A stretch of DNA of 27,556 bases from UBA4735 sp035935465 (GTDB lineage: Bacteria > Chloroflexota > Limnocylindria > P2-11E). A program made the translations under genes and the position numbers. This document shows, piece after piece, positions 1 through 6,517 of this stretch. The stretch covers positions 1 through 27,556 of the forward strand of contig DASYXA010000133.1 of the NCBI GenBank assembly GCA_035935465.1, read 5' to 3'. A model generated the notes under the pieces. That model saw nothing but the letters and a program-made list of their open reading frames with translations. It had not been told where the DNA came from and did no database searches. Numbering within the stretch: position 1 is the first letter of the stretch; each line of letters starts with the position of its first letter.

Positions 1-330
1 GCGGTCGAGACGCAGGACCTCGCCGTCGGTGTCGGCGCGGATCGTCGCCGAACGCGGCTCATCCACCAGGAGCGCGAGCTCGCCCATGTAGTGCCCGGGG
101 CCGATCGTGTTGAGCCGCTCCGCGTCCGGTCCGGCGAGCACGGCGAACGTGCCACGCACCACGATGTACAGCGCATCGCCGGTCTCGCCCTCGGTGATGA
201 TCGTGTCGCCCGCCCGCACGGAGATCGGATCCATGTACGCGGCCAAGCGGGCGAGCGCGACGCGGTCGAGGCCGCTGGTCAGATCGACGCTGCGAAGCCG
301 CTCGCCCCGCTCCTCGTCCACGCTGCTCAT
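1..330 (-). CDS. Cyclic-nucleotide-binding (CAP_ED-like) domain protein, 5' portion only
   Basis: Reverse-strand reading from the ATG at 330 gives 110 open codons that run off the window edge, so the C-terminus is missing. The translation starts MSSVDEERGERLRSVDLTSG. The cyclic-nucleotide-binding beta-roll follows: GDTIITEGETGDALYIVVRG (about residues 42-61), then the phosphate-binding-cassette-like GHYMGELALLVDEPRSATIRA (about 79-99). Proteins with this domain are either CRP/FNR-type regulators or have the domain attached to a transporter or enzyme; the visible part cannot decide. In the cassette, GELALL followed by RSAT fits a domain able to bind cAMP or cGMP. It is divergent from the sigma factor gene across 63 bp. 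A TAGCAT box lies 9 nt before the ATG and no Shine-Dalgarno is visible. Confidence 0.85.
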   Translation of the reverse strand, partial: MSSVDEERGERLRSVDLTSGLDRVALARLAAYMDPISVRAGDTIITEGETGDALYIVVRGTFAVLAGPDAERLNTIGPGHYMGELALLVDEPRSATIRADTDGEVLRLDR

Positions 331-350
331 GACCGCCGGATGCTAGCCGC

Positions 351-377
351 GGAATGCGCCGGATCCCGCGGATTGTT
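351..377 (+). promoter_or_regulatory. Candidate SigR/ECF12-type promoter (GGAAT-N19-GTT)
   Basis: GGAAT at 351-355 and GTT at 375-377 are separated by 19 nt. This matches the known SigR/SigH consensus GGAAY-N18/19-GTT. It lies just upstream of a sigma factor of exactly that group, so autoregulation is the natural inference. An alternative is a plain -10 box TAGAGT at 382-387, 6 nt before the ATG, but no -35 partner is visible for it. Confidence 0.5.
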
Positions 378-393
378 CCCCTAGAGTGAGCCC

Positions 394-975
394 ATGGCGA
401 CCGATCCCTTCGAGACCGAGGCCCTCTCCTTCCTGGACGCTCTGTACCGGACGGCGCTCCGCATGACCCGCTCGGAAGCCGAGGCTGAGGACCTCGTCCA
501 AGAGACCTACATCCGGGCGTTCCGCTTCCGGCACCAGTTCACCGCCGGTACGAACCTCAAGGCCTGGCTGTTCCGGATCCTCACGAACACCTTCATCAAC
601 CAGTACCGACGGAAGGCCGCCCGGCCGGAGACGACCGAGCTCGACGACGTCGAGGAGTCGATCCTGTACCGCCACATGCGCGACGTGAGCCCGGGCTCGT
701 CGTCGCCCGACCCCGAGGCCGAGCTCATCGACGGCACGCTCTCGAGCGAGGTGAAGGACGCCCTCGAGGCCCTGCCCGAGAAGTTCCGTACGACGCTCCT
801 GCTGGATGTCGAGGGCTTCTCGTACAAGGAGATCGCCGAGCTGCTCGACATCCCGATCGGGACCGTGATGAGCCGGCTGCACCGCGGACGGAAGTTCCTC
901 CAGAAGCGCCTCTACGACGTCGCGCGCGAGCGTGGCATCGTTGCCGCGCGCGCGATGCCGAGGCCGGCGGACTAG
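394..975 (+). CDS. ECF sigma-70 factor, SigR/SigH (ECF12) type
   Basis: A 193-residue RNA polymerase sigma factor of the extracytoplasmic-function class. Region 2 spans about residues 10-75, with the typical ALRMTRSEAEAEDLVQETYI and the GTNLKAWLFRILTNTFINQY block that characterises SigR of Streptomyces and SigH of mycobacteria. Region 4 spans about 125-185, with EGFSYKEIAELLDIPIGTVM and SRLHRGRKFLQK forming the -35-binding helix-turn-helix. An acidic linker lies between them. In known relatives the factor drives a disulfide-stress regulon and is held inactive by a redox-sensitive zinc anti-sigma. The next gene is such a protein, 9 nt downstream, which strongly supports the assignment. No clear Shine-Dalgarno precedes the ATG. 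The regulon itself cannot be seen here. Confidence 0.93.
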   Translation: MATDPFETEALSFLDALYRTALRMTRSEAEAEDLVQETYIRAFRFRHQFTAGTNLKAWLFRILTNTFINQYRRKAARPETTELDDVEESILYRHMRDVSPGSSSPDPEAELIDGTLSSEVKDALEALPEKFRTTLLLDVEGFSYKEIAELLDIPIGTVMSRLHRGRKFLQKRLYDVARERGIVAARAMPRPAD

Positions 976-984
976 GAGGGGACG

Positions 985-1224
985 GTGGACTGCAACGACT
1001 GCCTGGAGAAGCTGTATTCCTATCTGGACCGCGAGCTGTCGCCCGTCGAGCTCACCGCTGTGCGCACGCACCTCGACGATTGCGGCGGGTGCGAGGACCA
1101 GTTCGTCGTCGAAGACCGCTTCCTGGCCCGCGTTCGCGACTGCTGCCACGAGGATGTGGCGCCGTCGGACCTCCGAACGCGCATCGTCGCCCGCCTCCGG
1201 ATGGAGCACGACGCACCCCGCTAG
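985..1224 (+). CDS. RsrA-like zinc-binding anti-sigma factor
   Basis: A 79-residue protein starting at GTG 985, with a strong AGGAGGGG Shine-Dalgarno at 974-981 that overlaps the end of the sigma gene and implies coupled translation. It has the ZAS (zinc anti-sigma) signature H-x3-C-x2-C in RTHLDDCGGC (about residues 27-36), an N-terminal CNDC pair (C3, C6), and a CCHED motif near residues 53-57, as in RsrA. In RsrA the clustered Cys/His bind zinc, and oxidation to a disulfide releases the sigma factor. By homology this protein should bind the preceding sigma factor in the cytoplasm and act as the redox switch. Its length is slightly shorter than Streptomyces RsrA. There is no membrane segment, so it is soluble, unlike many ECF anti-sigmas. 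Confidence 0.9.
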   Translation: MDCNDCLEKLYSYLDRELSPVELTAVRTHLDDCGGCEDQFVVEDRFLARVRDCCHEDVAPSDLRTRIVARLRMEHDAPR

Positions 1225-1227
1225 CTA

Positions 1228-1256
1228 TTGACATTCCTGGAGTGGATATGTCTAGA
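1228..1256 (+). promoter_or_regulatory. Housekeeping-type promoter for the lysine-rich miniprotein
   Basis: A perfect -35 TTGACA (1228-1233) is followed after 17 nt by TCTAGA (1251-1256), a weak -10 match; TAGATA at 1253-1258 is an alternative. It starts 4 nt after the anti-sigma stop codon. The region is locally AT-rich compared with its surroundings, as expected for a promoter. Confidence 0.55.
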
Positions 1257-1292
1257 TAACCAACATTCGTGGCCAGAAGGGGGTGATCTCCA

Positions 1293-1355
1293 ATGCCAGC
1301 GAAGAAGAAGGCCGCCAAGAAGACGGCCAAGAAGAAGTCCTCGAAGAAGAAGTAG
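1293..1355 (+). CDS. 20-residue lysine-rich miniprotein (histone-H1-tail-like)
   Basis: The translation is MPAKKKAAKKTAKKKSSKKK, with 12 lysines in 20 residues. Evidence that this is a gene rather than a chance reading: an almost perfect Shine-Dalgarno, AAGGGGGTGATC at 1277-1288, differs from the anti-16S complement AAGGAGGTGATC at one base and sits 4 nt before the ATG; a promoter with a perfect TTGACA lies just upstream; and two hairpins, the second a textbook terminator, follow within 110 nt. The composition resembles the lysine/alanine tails of bacterial histone-H1-like and extended HU proteins, which bind DNA or RNA non-specifically. A nucleic-acid-compacting, ribosome-associated or polyanion-binding role is therefore inference only. 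It is too short for most gene callers. Its position directly behind a stress sigma module could mean shared physiology. Confidence 0.7.
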   Translation: MPAKKKAAKKTAKKKSSKKK

Positions 1356-1369
1356 CTCTTTGAACAGAT

Positions 1370-1391
1370 AGCGACGACGAAAGTCGTCGCT
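1370..1391 (+). terminator. 9-bp hairpin with GAAA loop after the miniprotein gene
   Basis: AGCGACGAC (1370-1378) pairs perfectly with GTCGTCGCT (1383-1391) around a GAAA tetraloop, followed by CTTTCG. The U-tract is weak, so this may be a 3'-end stabiliser or the first of two terminators. Confidence 0.6.
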
Positions 1392-1428
1392 CTTTCGTGA
1401 AACCGTTCCGGCACCTTTCGCGACCTCG

Positions 1429-1466
1429 CCGATCCGCTCTAGGCCTGAGCGGATCGGTTTCTTTTT
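1429..1466 (+). terminator. Strong intrinsic terminator
   Basis: CCGATCCGCTC (1429-1439) pairs perfectly over 11 bp with GAGCGGATCGG (1447-1457), with a 7-nt loop, followed by TTTCTTTTT (1458-1466). This is the only classical GC-hairpin plus T-run terminator I see in the window. Confidence 0.9.
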
Positions 1467-1488
1467 GTGCGACGTACGCTTCGGGCCG

Positions 1489-1833
1489 ATGAACCGGAAC
1501 ACCGTCCCGACGCTCGACGCCTTCGCCACCGGATGTGGCGTCGCGCTGTCAGTTCTGGTCGCAGTCGGTGGCCTTTTGCTCGGTTTTCCGGCCCTCGCGG
1601 GCCTGCTCGGTGTCCTCGCCGGCGGCTACCTCGCGGGACGGATCGCGCGGCGCGACGGGCTCTTCCATGGCGCGATCGTGGGCGCGCTCACGATCGTCAT
1701 CGCGTCGGTCGCCGCGAGCGCCGGCGAGCCGCAGGTGTCGAACATCCTTGGCGACACGCTCACGATCATCGTCAGCGACGCGCTGCTGCTCGGCCTCTCG
1801 TCACTCGGGGGCTGGCTCGCGACGCGGAGCTAG
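1489..1833 (+). CDS. Small polytopic membrane protein (DUF5518-like)
   Basis: A 114-residue hydrophobic protein with about three to four predicted membrane segments: GVALSVLVAVGGLLLGFPAL, LLGVLAGGYLAGRIA, GAIVGALTIVIASVAA and DALLLGLSSLGGWLA. The pattern of Gly-rich helices with a GGYLAGRIARRDGLFHGA loop recalls the DUF5518/TIGR04086 group of small membrane proteins of unknown function. This is pattern recognition rather than a firm match. The ATG at 1489 is preferred over an in-frame GTG at 1465, because the latter lies inside the T-run of the terminator. No convincing Shine-Dalgarno is present. The last 62 nt overlap the end of nth on the opposite strand. Confidence 0.65.
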   Translation: MNRNTVPTLDAFATGCGVALSVLVAVGGLLLGFPALAGLLGVLAGGYLAGRIARRDGLFHGAIVGALTIVIASVAASAGEPQVSNILGDTLTIIVSDALLLGLSSLGGWLATRS

Positions 1834-2512
1834 GAGCCTTCGTCTTCCTCGGATAGGGGCAGAGGTCGATGACCGGGCAGATCGGGCACTGGGGGGTCGG
1901 ATTGCAGATCCGGCGTCCGTGGAGGATCAAGTTCCAGGTCGCCTTGACCCACTCGCGCTCCGGGAAGACCGCCCGGAGGTCCCATTCGATCTTGTCGGCG
2001 GCAGGTCCGGGGCGGCTGAGGGCCAGCCGGGTGGCGACCCGGGCGACGTGGCGGTCGACCGCGATGGCCGGGACGCCGAACGCGTTCGCGAGGACGATCG
2101 ACGCGGTCTTCCGGCCGACGCCGTGGAGCGAGGTGAGTCCGTCCATGTCGCCGGGGACCTCGCCGCCGAACCGCTCGACCAGGCCGAGCGCCGCTCCCTT
2201 GACCGCCTTGGCCTTCTGGCGGAAGAACCCGGTCGGCTTGAGGTCACGCTGGAGCTCGGCCATCCCGACGCCGACGTAGTCGGCAGCCGTCCGGTACTTC
2301 GGGAAGACGACGGTCCGGGTGACCTCGTTGATCCGCTCGTCGCGCGCTTGCGCGGCGAGGATCGTCGCCACGAGCAGCTCGAGCGGGCTGCTGAACTCGA
2401 GCGTCGGGCCCCAGTCCGGATAGGCCGTCTCGAGCCGGGCGAGGATCTTTCGCGCCCGCGCGCGGAGCGCGGGCGTGACCTTCGGGACATAGGGCTTCTT
2501 CTTCGGCGGCAT
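1772..2512 (-). CDS. nth: Endonuclease III (DNA glycosylase / AP lyase)
   Basis: A 246-residue base-excision-repair enzyme that removes oxidised pyrimidines and cleaves the abasic site. Visible landmarks are the helix-hairpin-helix LHGVGRKTASIVL with the catalytic lysine (K in GRKTA), the catalytic aspartate in AIAVDRHVARVATRL, and a C-terminal iron-sulfur loop CNPTPQCPICPVIDLC. The cysteine spacing is C-x5-C-x2-C-x5-C, one residue shorter in the first gap than the E. coli C-x6-C-x2-C-x5-C. The ATG at 2512 is chosen because it overlaps the upstream stop by 1 nt (TGATG); the longer open frame upstream is a different gene. A basic Arg/Ala/Ser tail of about 25 residues follows the cluster and overlaps the convergent membrane-protein gene by 62 nt. 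It is the last gene of the ocd-DM13-nth operon. Confidence 0.93.
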   Translation of the reverse strand: MPPKKKPYVPKVTPALRARARKILARLETAYPDWGPTLEFSSPLELLVATILAAQARDERINEVTRTVVFPKYRTAADYVGVGMAELQRDLKPTGFFRQKAKAVKGAALGLVERFGGEVPGDMDGLTSLHGVGRKTASIVLANAFGVPAIAVDRHVARVATRLALSRPGPAADKIEWDLRAVFPEREWVKATWNLILHGRRICNPTPQCPICPVIDLCPYPRKTKAPSSASRASPRVTRGRAAARR

Positions 2513-3006
2513 CAGTGCAGGTCCGCCCAGGTGATGAGCACCGAGAACTGTCGGCACCAGACAACGACGCTCCGGTACAAGGACGTGTTGGCCTCCGCCG
2601 GGACGGTGTAATTGAAGGAGCCGTTCGTCGCCTTCAATGGACCGAGGTAGACGCTCGTCGCCTCGCTCCACGTCCCGCCAGTCTCACGCGAGAGGTACAC
2701 GTGGACGTCGGGCGCATTCGTCATCGCCACGTTCTCGAACCGGAGCACGACCGCATCGCCGCCCCGCACGAGGAGGACGCGGCCAGTGCCGTTGTGCAGG
2801 GCATCCACGTAGCCGAGCTCACCAGACGCGAGCGTGAGCGATCCCGCCGCCGTCGCCACCGCGGCGCTCGCGGACGCGGCGATGGGCCCCTCGGTCGGGA
2901 ACGCCTCGTTCACCGTCGTGCGGATGAACAGCGGCGACCCGAGGTACCACGCGAGCGCCGCCAGGCACGCGACGATGCCGGTGACGCCGAGGGCCCGCAG
3001 CCTCAT
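2512..3006 (-). CDS. Membrane-anchored DM13-domain protein
   Basis: A 164-residue protein. An N-terminal hydrophobic helix (LGVTGIVACLAALAWYLGSP, about residues 6-25) should act as an uncleaved anchor or signal. The rest matches the DM13 pattern: GTGRVLLVRGGDAVVLRFEN, then NAPDVHVYLSRETGG, LGPLKATNGSFNYTVPA and LYRSVVVWCRQFSVLITWADL. DM13 domains are proposed electron-transfer or redox domains; the conserved single Cys in VVWCRQFSV is present here. The location would be outside the cytoplasmic membrane. Its ATG overlaps the ocd stop (ATGA) and its TGA overlaps the nth start, so all three genes are translationally linked. The domain call is good; the biological role is unknown. Confidence 0.82.
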   Translation of the reverse strand: MRLRALGVTGIVACLAALAWYLGSPLFIRTTVNEAFPTEGPIAASASAAVATAAGSLTLASGELGYVDALHNGTGRVLLVRGGDAVVLRFENVAMTNAPDVHVYLSRETGGTWSEATSVYLGPLKATNGSFNYTVPAEANTSLYRSVVVWCRQFSVLITWADLH

Positions 3007-3971
3007 GGGAACACGATCTCCTCGCCGATCCCGGCCTCGCGTGCGCGCTCGTACGCGATCGACGCGACGGCGAGATCCTGGATCGCGCTGCCGACGCTCT
3101 TGAACACCGTGCGCTCGCGATCGTTCGAGCGCCCCGGCGCGCGTCCGGCGACGATCTCGCCGAGCTCCACGAGCTCCTCGGCGCGCCGGCCCACCAGCTC
3201 GCCGGCCTCGGCCAGCGCGGCCGCCCGCTGGTCGACCACGAGGCGCGCGCCGCGCAGGGTCTCCTCGTCGAGCTCGCGCATCCGCGGGGTGAACGAGCCG
3301 ACGGCCGTGACGTGTACGCCGTCCCCGAGCCATGCGCCCTGGAACACCGGCGTCGGGCTGCTCGTCGCCGTCACGACGATGTCCGCTCCGGTCACCGCGT
3401 CGTGCGGCCTGGCCGGCTGGATCGCGACGGACGCGAGCGCGCGCTCGTGGGCGGCCCACGCGCGCAGCGCGGCCGCGTGGGCAGGGTCGCGGGCGACCAG
3501 GCGGACCTCGGCGATCGGCCGGACCGCCGCGAGGGCCAGGAGCTGCGTCCGCGCCTGGGCGCCGGCGCCGAACAGCGCGACCCGCGTGGCACCCGCCCGG
3601 CTCAACGCGCGGGCAGCCACACCACCGGCCGCGCCGGTCCGGAGCGCGGTGAGCGCGGTCCCGTCGATGAGCGCGAGGATCTCGCCGGTCGCCGCATCGC
3701 CGAGGAGGACCGTCGCCATGACCACAGGACGCCCGGCCAGCGTGTTCCGCGGCGCCACGCTCACGACTTTGACCGAATAACAGGAGGCGTCGCGGAGCGC
3801 GGCGGGCATCGTGAGCGCGACGCCGTCGTGCCGGAGCGGCACCGACAGACGCACCGGCACGGTGGCCTGACCGGTGGATAGTGCCGCGAAACCACGTGCG
3901 ACGGCGTCGATCGCATGGCTCATCGGACAGACCTTTTCGAGGTCCGCGGCGCGCAGGAGCCGCACGGTCAT
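3003..3971 (-). CDS. Ornithine cyclodeaminase / mu-crystallin family oxidoreductase
   Basis: A 322-residue NAD(P)-dependent enzyme of the OCD/mu-crystallin family. The N-terminal part carries the substrate-domain pattern (TVPVRLSVPL, CYSVKVVSVAPRN, GEILALIDGTALTALRTGAA). The Rossmann glycine motif is VALFGAGAQARTQLLAL (about residues 132-148). The family signature near the end is TVFKSVGSAIQDLAVA. Members include ornithine and lysine cyclodeaminases, ketimine and pyrroline-2-carboxylate reductases and alanine dehydrogenase, so the substrate cannot be named from sequence. The divergent neighbour is a branched-chain amino-acid transporter, which fits an amino-acid catabolic role. No clear Shine-Dalgarno; a TAGGCT box lies 10 nt before the ATG. 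First gene of a three-gene overlapping operon. Confidence 0.9.
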   Translation of the reverse strand: MTVRLLRAADLEKVCPMSHAIDAVARGFAALSTGQATVPVRLSVPLRHDGVALTMPAALRDASCYSVKVVSVAPRNTLAGRPVVMATVLLGDAATGEILALIDGTALTALRTGAAGGVAARALSRAGATRVALFGAGAQARTQLLALAAVRPIAEVRLVARDPAHAAALRAWAAHERALASVAIQPARPHDAVTGADIVVTATSSPTPVFQGAWLGDGVHVTAVGSFTPRMRELDEETLRGARLVVDQRAAALAEAGELVGRRAEELVELGEIVAGRAPGRSNDRERTVFKSVGSAIQDLAVASIAYERAREAGIGEEIVFP

Positions 3972-3975
3972 TTCG

Positions 3976-4004
3976 TTGACGAGCCTAGGGGGTGCTCGTA
4001 CGCT
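3976..4004 (+). promoter_or_regulatory. Candidate promoter of the liv operon
   Basis: TTGACG (3976-3981) and TACGCT (3999-4004) are spaced 17 nt apart, giving a 5' leader of about 65-70 nt before livJ. It lies in the divergent ocd/livJ intergenic region. Confidence 0.45.
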
Positions 4005-4077
4005 CGTTCGTCACGGGGCCACAGGCCCACGGATGGGGAGGCCGGCTTCGGCGCACCCACATGGCGAGGGAGGACCT

Positions 4078-5370
4078 ATGCAGAAGCGCTGGCTGACCAT
4101 TGCTTCCGTCCTGACGGCGACCGCGCTCGTTGCGGCCGCCTGCGGCGGCGGCGGCACAGGCGCGGCGACCACCGCACCCGCGGCGACCACGGCGGCAGCG
4201 GCCGCGACGACCGCGCCAGCGGCCGCGGGCGAGATCATCATCGCGAGCGACCTGCCGACCTCCGGCGCGGACGCCTCGAGCGGCCTGCCGACCCAGAACG
4301 GCGTGGCGTTCGCGCTGTCACAGCTCACCACGTACAAGGGCATCAAGATCACCTTCAAGCCGTTCGACGACACCGTGAACGGCGTGCACAACCCGCAGAA
4401 GGGCGCCCAGAACGTCCAGCAGATGCTCTCGGACCCCAAGGTCCTGGCGATGGTCGGGCCGTTCAACTCGAACGTCGCCCAGGCCGAGATCCCGATCGCG
4501 AACCAGGGGCCGCTCGCGATGATGAGCCCCTCGAACACGGCCGAGTGCCTGACCCAGACGTTCCCGTACTGCAGCCCCCAGCCGTCGGCGCTCCGCCCGA
4601 CCGGTAAGAACAACTACTTCCGCATCGCGGCGCCGGACACGGTCCAGGGCCCGGCGATGGCGGACTACATCCTCAACACGCTCAAGCTGACCAAGGTCGC
4701 GGTGTTCTCTGACAACGAGACCTTCGGCAAGGGCGTGGCCGACAACTTCGTGAAGCGCCTCACCGCCAAGGGCGGCACGCTCACGAACCGCTCCGACTTC
4801 GACTGGAAGACCACGAACGACTTCAAGCCGTTCATCAACGAGGCCAAGGCCAAGGGCGCGCAGGTGATCTACGCCGGCGCCACCTCCGCCACCAAGGCCT
4901 GCATCGTCCGCAGCCAGATGACCGGCATCCTCGACGTCCCGTTCACCGGCCCGGACGGCATCGGTGACGACCAGTGCCTCAAGGACGCCGGCAGCAACAC
5001 CGCGAACATGTTCTTCACCAACGCGGCCGGCGACGCGGCGCAGAACCCCGACGCGGCCACCACGGTCGCGGCGTTCAAGCAGGCGTACCCCAAGGCCTCT
5101 GACCTCGGTGCGTACACCTTCCCGGCCTACGACTGCGCGTTCATCCTCCTCGACGCGGTCAAGCGCGCGATCGACGCCAACGGCGGCAAGGTGCCGAGCC
5201 GGCAGCAGGTGATCGACGCGGTCCAGGCGACCAGCAATCTCAAGGGCACGGTCGGGACCTACTCGTTCGACCAGAACGGCGACCCGACCTCCGCGACCAT
5301 GGCGTTCTGGGCCTCGAAGGGCACCCCGGCGACGTGGGTGTTCCAGAGCCAGTTCAGCGTCGGCAAGTAG
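4078..5370 (+). CDS. livJ: Branched-chain amino-acid ABC transporter substrate-binding lipoprotein
   Basis: A 430-residue periplasmic-binding-protein type I (Peripla_BP_6) lipoprotein. The signal peptide MQKRWLTIASVLTATALVAA ends at a lipobox-like AAAC, with lipidation expected on Cys21. A disordered Ala/Thr/Pro linker of about 30 residues follows, then the mature domain from EIIIASDLPTSG. Typical landmarks are AMVGPFNSNVAQAEIPIANQ, MMSPSNTAECL, NYFRIAAPDTVQGPAMADY and KVAVFSDNETFGKGVADNF. The ATG at 4078 has a GGGAGGA Shine-Dalgarno at 4069-4075. It captures amino acids (leucine/isoleucine/valine or related compounds) for the LivHMGF transporter encoded just downstream. The ligand is inferred from the family and could be another amino acid, urea or amide. 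A stable hairpin follows the stop. Confidence 0.92.
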   Translation: MQKRWLTIASVLTATALVAAACGGGGTGAATTAPAATTAAAAATTAPAAAGEIIIASDLPTSGADASSGLPTQNGVAFALSQLTTYKGIKITFKPFDDTVNGVHNPQKGAQNVQQMLSDPKVLAMVGPFNSNVAQAEIPIANQGPLAMMSPSNTAECLTQTFPYCSPQPSALRPTGKNNYFRIAAPDTVQGPAMADYILNTLKLTKVAVFSDNETFGKGVADNFVKRLTAKGGTLTNRSDFDWKTTNDFKPFINEAKAKGAQVIYAGATSATKACIVRSQMTGILDVPFTGPDGIGDDQCLKDAGSNTANMFFTNAAGDAAQNPDAATTVAAFKQAYPKASDLGAYTFPAYDCAFILLDAVKRAIDANGGKVPSRQQVIDAVQATSNLKGTVGTYSFDQNGDPTSATMAFWASKGTPATWVFQSQFSVGK

Positions 5371-5381
5371 CGACGACGATC

Positions 5382-5411
5382 GAAGGAGGGGGCGGTGACG
5401 CCCCCTCCTTC
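5382..5411 (+). promoter_or_regulatory. 13-bp perfect hairpin with GUGA loop between livJ and livH
   Basis: GAAGGAGGGGGCG (5382-5394) pairs with CGCCCCCTCCTTC (5399-5411) around a GTGA (GNRA) tetraloop. No T-run follows, so it is probably not a full terminator. In transport operons such a structure usually stabilises the binding-protein mRNA and lowers expression of the downstream membrane genes. Confidence 0.75.
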
Positions 5412-5459
5412 AGCACCTAGCGTTCCTCGCCGAGCGCTCGGACAGCGGAGGAAGGCGTA

Positions 5460-6515
5460 GTGGTCTCGACCGTCGCGAACGCCCGCGCCCGGCTCCTGGC
5501 CGGGACCCACGGCAAGCTCCTCAACGCCACGTTGCTGGTGCTCATCGCGATCGCGCTCGTCATCCTCGCGACGCGGGTCGTGACCCTCGGCCCGGCCTAT
5601 TTCGTCCAGATCCTCGTGTACGGCCTCGCCAACGGGTCGATCTTCGCGCTCATCGCGCTCGGGTACACGATGGTCTACGGCATCGTCGAGCTCATCAACT
5701 TCGCCCACGGCGACGTCTTCACCCTGGGCGGCTTCATCTCGCTCTGGCTGCTCCCGATCTTCGGGATCACCGAGGGCGGCAGCCTGACCGGAGCGGGCCT
5801 GATCCTGCCGCTGCTCGCGATCCTGGTCATCTCGATGGTCTCGTGCGCGGTCGTGAACGTGACCATCGAGCGTGTCGCGTACCGCCCGCTGCGCCATGCG
5901 CCGCGGCTCGCGCCGCTCATCACGGCCGTCGGCATGTCGTTCATCCTCGAGGGCGTGATGTTCCTCTGGCGCGGGCCGTTCAATCTCCACTACCCGAACG
6001 TCCTCCCGAGCGCGGGATTCGCCCTCGGCGGCCCGAACGGTCCGACCATCGCGTTCAAGGACCTCGCGGTCACCGCCATCGCCGTCGTGCTGATGGTGGC
6101 CCTGAGCCTGTTCGTCGAGCGCACGAAGCTGGGCAAGGCGATGCGCGCGACGGCCCAGGACCGCGACGCCGCCGAGCTCATGGGCATCGACATCAACCGC
6201 ACGATCGCCGCGACGTTCTTCATCGGCGCGCTGCTCGCCGGCGCCGGCGGGATGATCTTCGGCCTCTACTACAACACCATCACGTTCGATCAGGGCTTCA
6301 CCGCCGGTCTCGTCGCGTTCACCGCCGCGGTGTTCGGCGGCATCGGCAACATCCAGGGCGCGGCCCTCGGCGGTCTGGTCATCGGGATGATCCAGTCGCT
6401 CTCCGACGGCTACTTCGACACCGCCTGGACGCAGGTGCTCATCTTCGCGATCCTCGTGCTGGTCCTGGTCTTCCGGCCGACCGGGATCCTCGGGATGCGG
6501 GTACCGGAGAAGTGA
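5460..6515 (+). CDS. livH: Branched-chain amino-acid ABC transporter permease LivH
   Basis: A 351-residue permease of the LivH family in the cytoplasmic membrane, with roughly eight hydrophobic segments. Family landmarks are GLANGSIFALIALGYTMVYG, IELINFAHGDVFTLGGF-like (here VELINFAHGDVFTLGGFIS), YRPLRHAPRLAPLITAVGMS, KLGKAMRATAQDRDAAELMG and GGIGNIQGAALGGLVIGMIQ. The GTG at 5460 is supported by GGAGGAAGG at 5447-5455. It pairs with LivM to form the translocation path. It comes after the intercistronic hairpin and is followed by livM with a near-overlapping start. Confidence 0.93.
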   Translation: MVSTVANARARLLAGTHGKLLNATLLVLIAIALVILATRVVTLGPAYFVQILVYGLANGSIFALIALGYTMVYGIVELINFAHGDVFTLGGFISLWLLPIFGITEGGSLTGAGLILPLLAILVISMVSCAVVNVTIERVAYRPLRHAPRLAPLITAVGMSFILEGVMFLWRGPFNLHYPNVLPSAGFALGGPNGPTIAFKDLAVTAIAVVLMVALSLFVERTKLGKAMRATAQDRDAAELMGIDINRTIAATFFIGALLAGAGGMIFGLYYNTITFDQGFTAGLVAFTAAVFGGIGNIQGAALGGLVIGMIQSLSDGYFDTAWTQVLIFAILVLVLVFRPTGILGMRVPEK

Positions 6516-6517
6516 TC

